NCBI GenBank assembly: GCA_964486935.1
Contig: CAZAPG010000035.1
Coordinates: forward strand, 13,807 to 77,806
DNA: 64,000 nt
From: CAZAPG01 sp964486935
GTDB taxonomy: Bacteria > Chloroflexota > Anaerolineae > 4572-78 > J111
Direction of reading: 5' to 3'
In this document: piece by piece, positions 25,239 through 33,245 of the stretch
Layout: every line of letters starts with the position of its first letter
Numbering within the stretch: the first letter of the stretch is position 1
Notes under the pieces: generated by a model
Seen by the model: the letters and a program-made list of their open reading frames with translations, nothing else
The model's database searches: none
What the model was told of the DNA's origin: nothing
Program-made: the position numbers and the translations under genes

Positions 25239-26228
25239 ATGTTATTTTCACCAATTATTCCTAATGCGGGCGCGTTGATTAGCGACCCGGCGCTGCATAT
25301 CCCCGACGGCTTCTTAAGTTTGGCCATCTCGATTGCGTTTTGGGCGGCCACCATTATTCTGTTAATTGTGGCAACACGCAAAACCCAGGGAGAACTTGGC
25401 GAGCGCCAAATTCCGTTGATGGGCGTAATGGCTGCCTTTATTTTTGCCGGTCAAATGATCAACTTTCCCGTGGCCGGAGGAACTTCGGGGCACTTGCTGG
25501 GCGGCGCGCTGGCAGCCATTATTCTTGGCCCGTGGGCCGGTATGCTGGTGATGGCCGCGGTGATTGGGCTTCAGGCGCTTTTGTTTCAGGATGGCGGCCT
25601 GGTGGTGATGGGCGCCAATATTTTTAATATGGGTTTGCTCACTGCCCTTATTGGCTACGGCCTGTACCGCAGCGTGGCCAACCAGAACCTGGGCGTGCGG
25701 CTGGCGGTGGCGGGTGTGGCGGCCTGGTTATCGGTAATGGCCGGGGCGCTGTTAACCGCCCTGCAACTTTGGCTTAGCGGCACTTCGCCGTTGAATATTG
25801 TTTTGCCGGCCATGCTGGGTGTACACGCTATTATCGGTGTGGGCGAGGCTTTAATTACCGTGGCCGCGCTGGCCTTTATCAACCAAACCCGGCCCGACCT
25901 GCTCAACACCGAAGCGGTCAAGGCGCGCGGCGGCTGGGGCTGGGCCATTGCCGGCATAGTGATCGCGCTGGTAGTAGTTTTGTTTTCTCCCTGGGCCTCG
26001 GCTCACCCCGATGGGTTGGAACGAGTGGCCGAAGATTTGGGTTTCATCAACCGGGGGCTAGACGCCCCTTACCAGATTTTGCCGGATTACACCATCCCGC
26101 TGCTGGGCGAGTCTGGCATCTCTACCATTTTGGCCGGCGTGTTAGGGGCGCTGGTGGTGGCCGCCATTGTTGGCGGCGTGGGCCTGATACTGCGGAACAG
26201 AACCACACCTGCCCCCAAAACCGGGTAA
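25239..26228 (+). CDS. cbiM: ECF transporter S component CbiM/NikM with fused PDGLE (CbiN-like) domain
   Basis: The substrate-specific component of a nickel/cobalt energy-coupling-factor transporter, 329 residues. The CbiM domain covers about 20-225 (HIPDGFLSLAISIAFW, GQMINFPVAGGTSGHLLGG, MGANIFNMGLLTALIGYGLY) and the C-terminal part carries the ASAHPDGLERVAED signature of the PDGLE domain plus a last helix, the usual substitute for CbiN. In the family the His of the HIPDG motif is residue 2 and binds the metal with the N-terminal amine; here it is residue 20. AGGAGG lies before the ATG at 25239, so the extension seems real. Followed by cbiQ after 4 bases. Confidence 0.92.
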   Translation: MLFSPIIPNAGALISDPALHIPDGFLSLAISIAFWAATIILLIVATRKTQGELGERQIPLMGVMAAFIFAGQMINFPVAGGTSGHLLGGALAAIILGPWAGMLVMAAVIGLQALLFQDGGLVVMGANIFNMGLLTALIGYGLYRSVANQNLGVRLAVAGVAAWLSVMAGALLTALQLWLSGTSPLNIVLPAMLGVHAIIGVGEALITVAALAFINQTRPDLLNTEAVKARGGWGWAIAGIVIALVVVLFSPWASAHPDGLERVAEDLGFINRGLDAPYQILPDYTIPLLGESGISTILAGVLGALVVAAIVGGVGLILRNRTTPAPKTG

Positions 26229-26232
26229 TTGA

Positions 26233-27024
26233 ATGCATGTCAACACTTTTGACAGATACGAAACCGCAGAAAGTCTGATTCACCGGCTAGACCCCAGGGT
26301 TAAGCTGGTAATAACCGTTCTCTTTATTGTTTCAAACGTGCTGCTGCCCGATGGCGCGTGGCCGGCGTTTGGCCTGGCCTGGGGCATGGCGCTGCTGGTC
26401 AACTTGCTGGCAAACTTAAAAATTACCTACGCCTTCAAACGCTCTTTTATTGCGCTGCCTTTTGCGCTGGCCGCTATCACCATTATTTTTACCTTGCCGG
26501 GACAACCAATCATTGCCTTTTCGCTTGGCTCGTGGCAAATTACCGCCACCGACGCCGGGTTGATTCGTTTTGGCAGCATTGTGGTGAGAAGCTGGCTGGC
26601 CGTGCAAATGGCTATTTTGCTGGTGGCGACCACCCAGTTTCCAGATTTGATGCACGCGCTCCGGCATTTGCGCCTGCCCCAGGTGCTGGTGGCGGTTATC
26701 TCATTTACCTACCGCTATCTGTTTGTGCTGGTTGACGAGGCCATGCGGCTAATGCGCGCCCGCGAAGCGCGCAGCGCCCGGCTGGCCAAAGGCAAAGGCG
26801 GCGGTTCAATTTTGTGGCGGGCGCGAGTGGCCGGCAACATGGTTGGCCAGCTATTTTTACGCAGTTACGAGCGTAGCGACCGCGTTTACAATGCCATGCT
26901 GGCCCGGGGTTACAGAGGCCACTTTTTGACGCTTAACCCCCACGCCATGCGCCCGGTCGATTGGTTAAGCGGCTTTGTGGCCGCAATTATGCTGCTTGGC
27001 CTCCAACTTGTGGGACGCATTTAG
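26233..27024 (+). CDS. cbiQ: ECF transporter T component CbiQ
   Basis: The transmembrane coupling component of the ECF transporter, 263 residues, with about five helices. The start MHVNTFDRYETAESLIHRLD, DPRVKL motif and the two cytoplasmic coupling motifs (ALRHLRLPQVLVAVISFTYR and the later MRAREARSARL) agree with CbiQ. Near its C-terminus NAMLARGYRGHFLTL is conserved. It starts 4 bases after cbiM and is followed by cbiO after 19 bases, so all three are cotranscribed. Confidence 0.93.
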   Translation: MHVNTFDRYETAESLIHRLDPRVKLVITVLFIVSNVLLPDGAWPAFGLAWGMALLVNLLANLKITYAFKRSFIALPFALAAITIIFTLPGQPIIAFSLGSWQITATDAGLIRFGSIVVRSWLAVQMAILLVATTQFPDLMHALRHLRLPQVLVAVISFTYRYLFVLVDEAMRLMRAREARSARLAKGKGGGSILWRARVAGNMVGQLFLRSYERSDRVYNAMLARGYRGHFLTLNPHAMRPVDWLSGFVAAIMLLGLQLVGRI

Positions 27025-27043
27025 AGAGGATTCTTGCAAAACC

Positions 27044-27814
27044 ATGCCCGTTATTCACCCTGATCAATATATCGAGGTCGCGCCGGCAAATTCGCTTAAT
27101 GGCAGCAAGCCGGCGCTCGCGGTAAAAAACCTTAGCTTTAGCTACCCCGACGGCCACCCGGCCCTGCAAAATGTATCGCTGCGGGTTGGCCGGGGGGAGA
27201 AGGTGGCGCTGGTTGGCCCCAACGGGGCCGGCAAAAGCACGCTGATGCTGCATCTCAACGGCATTTTGGGGCAAAACAGTCCCATTCAAATCGCCGGTAT
27301 GCCGGTCAGTCGGGATAACTTGCCGGTAATTCGGGCTAAAGTGGGTCTTGTGTTTCAAAACCCCGATGACCAGCTTTTTTCTCCCACAGTGTTTGAAGAT
27401 GTGGCCTTTGGGCCGCTGCACATGGGGCTGCCGGAAAGCGAGGTGCGCGTTCGCGTGTCAACAGCGTTGGAGCAGGTTGGCATGAGTGAATTTGCCGACC
27501 GGCTATCGCACCACCTGAGCGTGGGCCAAAAAAAACGGGTGGCAATTGCCACCGTTCTGTCTATGGAGCCGGAAATATTGGTGCTGGATGAGCCTTCGGC
27601 CGGGCTGGACCCCCGCGCCCGGCGCTCGTTAATTACCCTGCTGCAAGCGTTACCGCTAACCATGCTGGTTTCTACGCACGACATGCTGATGGTGAAAGAA
27701 CTCTTTCCCCGGATGGTGATTATGGACGAAGGCCGCGTGGTAGCCGATGGGCCAACCCGGGCGCTGATGGCAGACCGGGCGCTGCTAGAGGCCCACGGCC
27801 TGGAGCAGCCCTAG
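27044..27814 (+). CDS. cbiO: ECF transporter ATPase CbiO
   Basis: The ATP-hydrolysing component, 256 residues from the ATG at 27044. Walker A GPNGAGKST (58-66), Q-loop VFQNPDDQLFSPTVFEDVAFG, signature LSVGQKKRVAIATVL (LSVGQ replaces LSGGQ), Walker B ILVLDEPSAGLDP and the H-loop VSTHDM. An in-frame ATG at 26975 lies within cbiQ and would add a non-family extension. Its TAG stop overlaps the TAG stop of the converging kinase gene in the tetranucleotide CTAG. No cobalamin-synthesis genes are nearby, so nickel or cobalt cannot be decided. Confidence 0.94.
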   Translation: MPVIHPDQYIEVAPANSLNGSKPALAVKNLSFSYPDGHPALQNVSLRVGRGEKVALVGPNGAGKSTLMLHLNGILGQNSPIQIAGMPVSRDNLPVIRAKVGLVFQNPDDQLFSPTVFEDVAFGPLHMGLPESEVRVRVSTALEQVGMSEFADRLSHHLSVGQKKRVAIATVLSMEPEILVLDEPSAGLDPRARRSLITLLQALPLTMLVSTHDMLMVKELFPRMVIMDEGRVVADGPTRALMADRALLEAHGLEQP

Positions 27815-30800
27815 CCCAATTCAATTTCGGCTGAAACCACATGGCGAACCTGGGCCAGCAACTCCTCGCGGCTGTACGAGCCTTTTTGCAACACTTTGGC
27901 CACCGAACTGTTCAGCCGCTGGCGGTCTTCGCTGGTCAGGTCTTTGGCGGTAATGACGACAATGGGCACCGTGCGCCAGGCCTGGTTCTGGCGCAGTTGG
28001 GCTACAAATTCAAAGCCATCCATCTCCGGCATCATCAAATCGAGCAGAATTAAGGCGGGTTGGTGTTGGGACATTTGCTCCAGCGCCACCCGGCCATTTT
28101 CGGCCTCGGTTACAAACCAGCCCTCTTTCTCCAGGGTGCGGCGCAGCATTTCGCGGGTTTCGCTGCTATCCTCAACCACCAGCACGCCAGAAGAATCGCC
28201 TACATTTTGATATTTCTTGAGCGTAGTTATCAGGCGGTCGCGGTCAATAGGTTTGGTAATGTGGTCTATGGCCCCCAGCATGTAGCCCATATCCTCATCT
28301 TCTACAATGGTCATCATAATTACGGGGATGTGGGCCAATTCCGGGTCTGCCTTGAGAATGGTCAGCACGGCCCAGCCGTCTAAATCTGGCATGAGCACAT
28401 CCAGAGTTATGGCTTTGGGCCGCACCTCTCTGGCCAGCCTTAGCCCCACTTCGCCGCCGGAAGCGGTGACGATGTGGTAGCCCTGGCCGGCCAGATACTC
28501 TTGCATAAGTTTGTGTACGCCGGGGTCGTCATCAATTACCAAAATGGTGTTGGCGTCCGGCTCTGGCGGCGGCGAGGCGGCGCTGGCCGGCGGCAGCATC
28601 TCTTTTTCCTTTTTGGCGGCCACATGCGCCGGCAAGCGGATGGTAAAGGTTGACCCTTCTCCCGGCTCGCTTTCAACCGAGATGTCGCCTCCCATCATCT
28701 GGCAAAACCGTTTGGTAATCGTCAGTCCCAAACCGGTGCCGCCATATTTGCGCGCGGTTGAGGCTTCGGCCTGGGCAAAGGCTTCAAACAGAATCTCTAT
28801 CTGTTCCGGGGTCATGCCGATGCCCGTATCGCTCACGCTCAACACAATCCAGTCTGAATCGTTTACGGTTTCCCGTCCGGCGTTGAGGACGATGGTTCCA
28901 TCGGAGGTAAATTTTGAGGCGTTACTGAGCAGGTTAAATAACCCCTGCCGAACTTTGGTTAAATCGGCGTGCATAATGCCGATATTTTCGGCGTAGTTGA
29001 GGGTGAGGGTGTTGTTGTTTTTGTTAACCAGCGGCTGAATGGTGCTGACCACATCGTCAATCAGGCTGGCGATATCAAAATCTTCCAGGTAAAGCTCCAT
29101 TTTACCGGCTTCAATTTTTGACAGGTCGAGAATGTCGTTAATTACCGAGAGCAGGTGCTGCCCGGCGCTACGAATTTTTTGCAGGTCGGGCACCAGGTCG
29201 TCCTGGCCAAAATCTTCGGCATCTTCCATTAACATTTCGCTGTAGCCGATGATGGCGTTCAGGGGGGTGCGCAGCTCGTGGCTCATGTTGGCTAAAAAGA
29301 CGCTTTTGGTTTTGTTGGCGGTTTCGGCGGCTTCTCTGGCCTGCTGGGCGGCGGTGTAGAGCCGGGCGTTGTCCAGGGCAATAGAGGCAAGCTGGCCGAA
29401 ACGGTTGAGCAGTTCTACTTTTTCATCGTCAAATGTGCCTTCGGATTGGTCGGCGTAGGCCATGCCCAACACGCCAACCACCTGCGAGCCGGCGCTGCCG
29501 GGGTTGTGAGTCAGCGGTACGGCCATAACGGCCCGCATTTTGCCGTAATCAAAATAAGGCGAGCGGCCCGGCCAGGAGTCATAATTATTAACCACCAGCG
29601 GCTTGCCGGTTTGCCATACTTTGCCAGATAATCCCTGCCCCGGCTTTAAACGCGAACCAATGAGCTGGTTGAAAATTCCAACGCCCACTTTACGCTCAAT
29701 TACTATTTCTGCCGGCTTATCCAGGGTGTCAAATTCAACCAGGTAGATGTAGCCATGCTCTGTGCCCAACAGTTGAGCGGCCCGCATAACCAGGGCTTCC
29801 AGCAGGTCGTTCAAATCAAGCCGACTGAGCAGGCCCAGGGTGGTATCGTGCAGGGCGGCCAGATATTCATTTTGCTGGCGCAGCGCCTCTTCGGCTTTGC
29901 GGCGGGCGGTCACATCGTTGCCAATGCTTAACACGCCAACGGGTTTGCCAGTATCATCCAGCAGGGCCTTGTTGGCCCACGACACCCAGACCCGTTCGCC
30001 ATTTTTACGCATGTTCTCGTTTTCGTTTTTTTCGTACCGTTCGGGGTAAAGGCACATATCGTCGATCATCAGTTGCAAATCGCGGCCCGATGTTTCGGTG
30101 GCCGGCACAATGGTGCCCATTACGTTGCGGCCCACAATCTCGCGCTCAGCATAGCCAAAAAAATTTTGCCCAAACCTGTTCAAAAATGTTACCTGCCCGT
30201 TGACATCCCATTCTAAAATAATGCTGTTGGCGCTTTCCACAAGCTGGCGATATTTGCGCTCGCTGGCGCGGACGGCCTCTTCGGCCTGCTTGCGCTCGCT
30301 AATGTCTCGGATAATTACAAAACTGCCAACGTTATTCCCGTCGCTATCGCGAAAAATGGCCCCACTCACCAGCACATCCAGTTTGTTGCCGCTTTTGGTC
30401 AGGCGTTTGGTTTCAAAGGGGGTTAGCTTTCCGGTTTTGAGCGCCTGCTCGATAACCTGCTGTACCTCGGCTTTTTTCTCGTCGGGTATAAAATTTAAAC
30501 GCTGCCCCAGCAGTTCGTTGGGCCGCCAGCCAAACATTTCGGTAAAGGCCGGGTTAATATAGGCGACTCCCCCGTTTGTGTCATAAATTACAATCGGGTC
30601 GGGCGAGGAGTCCAGCAGCAGGCGGTGGCGGTCTTCGCTTTCTTGCAGGGCGGTGGCGGCCTGGCGGCGGGCGGTTTCGATGCGGTGGTGGTGCATGGCT
30701 ACGGCTATCTGCCCGCACAGACCCACCAGCAGCAGTTCGTCCTCTTCGTTTAGCCCATCTACTATTTCGCACTGAACATCCAGCACGCCCAGTACTTCTG

Positions 30801-31575
30801 AACCAAGCTTGATGGGCACAGATAATTCCGACTGGGTTTGCGGCAGCAGGCGATTGGGCAGCCAGTTGGTAGTTTGCATTACATCGGGGGTTAGCACCGG
30901 CAGCCCGTAGCGAGCGGCCCGCGCCACCAAACTCTGTTCGGCGGCCAGGGGAATTTTATGGCCCGACTCTTTCATTTTACGGCCCGGCTCGCCGGTTCCC
31001 TCTTGCATAATTAAATATTTTTGTTCCAGGGTGTAAATTTGAACGTGGTAGTAACCAAAGCGCTCTCGCACCAAATTGACAACGCGCCGGAACAGGTCAT
31101 CAAGGGCGGGGGCGGCGGCAATTTCCTGGGCAATTTCGGTGCTGGTTTGCACCTGGCGAGCGCGACGCTCTAACAGGGCTTGAAGCTGGTTTTGCAGTTG
31201 TTTGCGTTCGGTAATGTCTCTAACTACGGTTACTTTGGCCGGGCGTCCTTTGTAGGTAACGGTTTTGCTGGAGACTTGCGCCCAAAAGGTTGAGCCGTCT
31301 TTGCGGCGATGGGCGGCTTCGTAGGATTTTTCGTAGCCGGGCAAATGATATTCAGTTACCAGTTCCCGGGTTTCGGGGATGGCAAAATCTCCAACCGACA
31401 TGCCGGCAATTTCGTGGGCTTCGTACCCAAACAGCCGGGCAAATTGCTGGTTGGCATCAACCACTTTGCCGTTTTCTGTCACCGCCACCCCTTCAGAGGT
31501 CGCGTTGGAAAAGGTGCGAAAGCGCTCCTCGCTATCCCAGAGGGCTGCTTCTAGCTGCGCGCGCGAGTCACTCAT
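27811..31575 (-). CDS. cytoplasmic hybrid histidine kinase: PAS-GAF-PAS-PAS-GAF-HisKA-HATPase-REC-REC
   Basis: A 1254-residue soluble multi-input sensor. Order: PAS (about 15-130), GAF (150-305), PAS (318-440), PAS (445-560), GAF (580-735), HisKA with His766 in NMSHELRTPLNAIIGYSEM, HATPase (880-990; GGTGLGLTITKRFCQMMGG), receiver 1 with Asp1059 in TLDVLMPD and receiver 2 with Asp1179 in LLDLMMPEMDG. No transmembrane helix is visible. Two receivers and no HPt suggest onward transfer to a separate protein. It converges with cbiO. The output is unknown. Confidence 0.93.
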   Translation of the reverse strand: MSDSRAQLEAALWDSEERFRTFSNATSEGVAVTENGKVVDANQQFARLFGYEAHEIAGMSVGDFAIPETRELVTEYHLPGYEKSYEAAHRRKDGSTFWAQVSSKTVTYKGRPAKVTVVRDITERKQLQNQLQALLERRARQVQTSTEIAQEIAAAPALDDLFRRVVNLVRERFGYYHVQIYTLEQKYLIMQEGTGEPGRKMKESGHKIPLAAEQSLVARAARYGLPVLTPDVMQTTNWLPNRLLPQTQSELSVPIKLGSEVLGVLDVQCEIVDGLNEEDELLLVGLCGQIAVAMHHHRIETARRQAATALQESEDRHRLLLDSSPDPIVIYDTNGGVAYINPAFTEMFGWRPNELLGQRLNFIPDEKKAEVQQVIEQALKTGKLTPFETKRLTKSGNKLDVLVSGAIFRDSDGNNVGSFVIIRDISERKQAEEAVRASERKYRQLVESANSIILEWDVNGQVTFLNRFGQNFFGYAEREIVGRNVMGTIVPATETSGRDLQLMIDDMCLYPERYEKNENENMRKNGERVWVSWANKALLDDTGKPVGVLSIGNDVTARRKAEEALRQQNEYLAALHDTTLGLLSRLDLNDLLEALVMRAAQLLGTEHGYIYLVEFDTLDKPAEIVIERKVGVGIFNQLIGSRLKPGQGLSGKVWQTGKPLVVNNYDSWPGRSPYFDYGKMRAVMAVPLTHNPGSAGSQVVGVLGMAYADQSEGTFDDEKVELLNRFGQLASIALDNARLYTAAQQAREAAETANKTKSVFLANMSHELRTPLNAIIGYSEMLMEDAEDFGQDDLVPDLQKIRSAGQHLLSVINDILDLSKIEAGKMELYLEDFDIASLIDDVVSTIQPLVNKNNNTLTLNYAENIGIMHADLTKVRQGLFNLLSNASKFTSDGTIVLNAGRETVNDSDWIVLSVSDTGIGMTPEQIEILFEAFAQAEASTARKYGGTGLGLTITKRFCQMMGGDISVESEPGEGSTFTIRLPAHVAAKKEKEMLPPASAASPPPEPDANTILVIDDDPGVHKLMQEYLAGQGYHIVTASGGEVGLRLAREVRPKAITLDVLMPDLDGWAVLTILKADPELAHIPVIMMTIVEDEDMGYMLGAIDHITKPIDRDRLITTLKKYQNVGDSSGVLVVEDSSETREMLRRTLEKEGWFVTEAENGRVALEQMSQHQPALILLDLMMPEMDGFEFVAQLRQNQAWRTVPIVVITAKDLTSEDRQRLNSSVAKVLQKGSYSREELLAQVRHVVSAEIELG

Positions 31576-31671
31576 CTATGTGGACCTCCATCTTGTATCC
31601 ATACGCCTTAACGCTATCATGGGTAGGCAAGGCTGTCAATAGGAAAACAGGGCGCGGGAGACGTTCACGCA

Positions 31672-32559
31672 TCACCGGTTGCAATCTGTTTTTTCAAAGG
31701 CAAAAAACAGTTGTTTATCCTGCCGTTTGATGGCGGGTGGGTAGGCGCGCCCTTCTCTTAATTCTCGCCCGGTGTGGTAGGCCAGCAGGCGCCAGCCGGC
31801 CCGGGTTGCATCTTCTATAAGTTCGTTGGCGCGGTAGATGTGGTAGTAAACCCGGCCTGGCGTGGCGGGCCGGCTAAATTGGGCCACCTGGGTATCGCCG
31901 GGTTCCGGGCCGTTGGCCGGCGAGTAGAGGCGGCGGGATAAATCTATCAGGCCGGGCCAGGTGCGCCAGCGCAGGGTGCGGGCCAGGCCGCGCAGATGCC
32001 ATATCAGCGGGTGGGTGTTGCGCTCCCACAGGGCGGTATCGGCCACAGAGTTTGAAGCCGCCGGAGGCGATGCGTTTGCCAGCAGCTTTTCTTTGAACCA
32101 GTAGGCGTAGCAGATAAGGGCGGGGGCCAAATTGTCTAACCCTAAAATTAGCCGCCCCTGCGGCCGCACAATGCGGGCCATCTCTTGCAGGGCCAGTTGC
32201 CGGTTAGCCCGGCCTGGAATGTGCTGCAAGGCCCCAAAAAACATAAAGGCGGCGCTGAAGGAGTCATTAACAAAGGGTAAGGCCAGCAGGTTGGCCCCAC
32301 TCAGCCGCATGTTTGGGGCACGGCTGCGCCCGGCCAAAAGCATGGGCAGGCTCAAGTCGATGCCGGTAACGGCAAAGCCTTTTTGACTTAAATGCAAAAC
32401 GGCCCGACCAGCGCCGCAGCCAAGGTCTAGCAAATGGCCGGTGGCAGGAAAGTACCGCTTCACCATTTCTTGCTCGGCCTGCTGCAACCCTTGTAGCCCC
32501 TGCCAAAATTTTACAACTTCGGGGTCGGCATATTTTTGCTGTACGCTGAATTTGGTCAT
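31672..32559 (-). CDS. SAM-dependent methyltransferase (Methyltransf_11 type)
   Basis: A class I methyltransferase of 295 residues. Motif I LLDLGCGAGRAVLHL (about 44-58), motif II region GIDLSLPMLLAGR, then GANLLALPFVNDSFSAAFM and IVRPQGRLILGLD. The C-terminal third with YYHIYRANELIEDATRAGW and HTGRELREGRA resembles methyltransferases annotated as modifying small molecules; the substrate is unknown. It follows the DUF218 gene after 5 bases, so these probably form one operon with the upstream kinase. Confidence 0.85.
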   Translation of the reverse strand: MTKFSVQQKYADPEVVKFWQGLQGLQQAEQEMVKRYFPATGHLLDLGCGAGRAVLHLSQKGFAVTGIDLSLPMLLAGRSRAPNMRLSGANLLALPFVNDSFSAAFMFFGALQHIPGRANRQLALQEMARIVRPQGRLILGLDNLAPALICYAYWFKEKLLANASPPAASNSVADTALWERNTHPLIWHLRGLARTLRWRTWPGLIDLSRRLYSPANGPEPGDTQVAQFSRPATPGRVYYHIYRANELIEDATRAGWRLLAYHTGRELREGRAYPPAIKRQDKQLFFAFEKTDCNR

Positions 32560-32564
32560 AGCTG

Positions 32565-33245
32565 TTAGTAGTTATAGGCCCCTGGCCTTAGCAGCCGGGC
32601 CAGGCGGCGTTCAAAACGGCCTCGAGGGTCTATGGTATGGGCGTGGCCCAGCAGCCATTCAATAAGTTGTTCTCGGGCTAAATCAAATTTGTTGGGGAGA
32701 GAGTTGCCAACGAGCTGTTGAATTTCATCCAGTAAATCCAACGCTTCAAGTGGAAAGACAATTTCATCTAAAATGGCCGGATGAACCGGAATAACTGAGG
32801 TGTTGGGCAAAATCTCGTTAAGGTAACGCTGGGTGCGCGGCGCGTGATAAAGGTGGGTAACGGCAAAAATATGGGCCAGCCTGTAAATTCGGCTGAGTAT
32901 CCGCGCCGTTCGCACTTCTAGCAAGGTGCAGTTAGATTTTTGGCGCAGCACAATAAAATCGCCGGGCACCTGAAATTTTTGGGTAAGCATATTTTTAACC
33001 ACCTGGGCATCGGGGGTGCGCTGCGGGCCGTGGGTATCCAGGGCAACAAAGAGCAAATAGGGTTTGGGTTGAGGGGCGCTGTACCACAGGGCGGCGGCCA
33101 TGGCTATTCGCCCCCAAAGCTGTTTGTTTTCTTTTTTGGTACCCTGACGTTTGCCCATAATCAGAATGCCCGAAGGCTGCTGAGGCCAATCCAGTTGTTC
33201 TTTATTTTCCAGTTTTTTGTTTTCTGAAGACACCCTAATCGACAT
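32565..33245 (-). CDS. DUF218 (YdcF/SanA-like) family protein
   Basis: A 226-residue protein recognisable as DUF218 by the sequence of elements: GILIMGKRQ (strand 1), RIAMAAALWYSA, then LLFVALDTHG in the place of the SGG loop, FQVPGDFIVLRQKSNCTLLE in the place of the usual VPxDxIxLExxSxNTxEN, and FAVTHLYHAPRTQRYL matching VTSxYHxxR. Family members act on envelope or cofactor-related substrates, but none is assigned here. No signal peptide is visible. The start is uncertain: ATG at 33245 overlaps the end of the kinase gene by 11 bases, and GTG codons at 33251 and 33233 are possible. Confidence 0.65.
   Translation of the reverse strand: MSIRVSSENKKLENKEQLDWPQQPSGILIMGKRQGTKKENKQLWGRIAMAAALWYSAPQPKPYLLFVALDTHGPQRTPDAQVVKNMLTQKFQVPGDFIVLRQKSNCTLLEVRTARILSRIYRLAHIFAVTHLYHAPRTQRYLNEILPNTSVIPVHPAILDEIVFPLEALDLLDEIQQLVGNSLPNKFDLAREQLIEWLLGHAHTIDPRGRFERRLARLLRPGAYNY

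Noticed and set aside
26975..27043. Upstream ATG for cbiO
   Set aside because: It lies inside cbiQ and adds 23 residues with no match to the family; ATG 27044 fits the family start.
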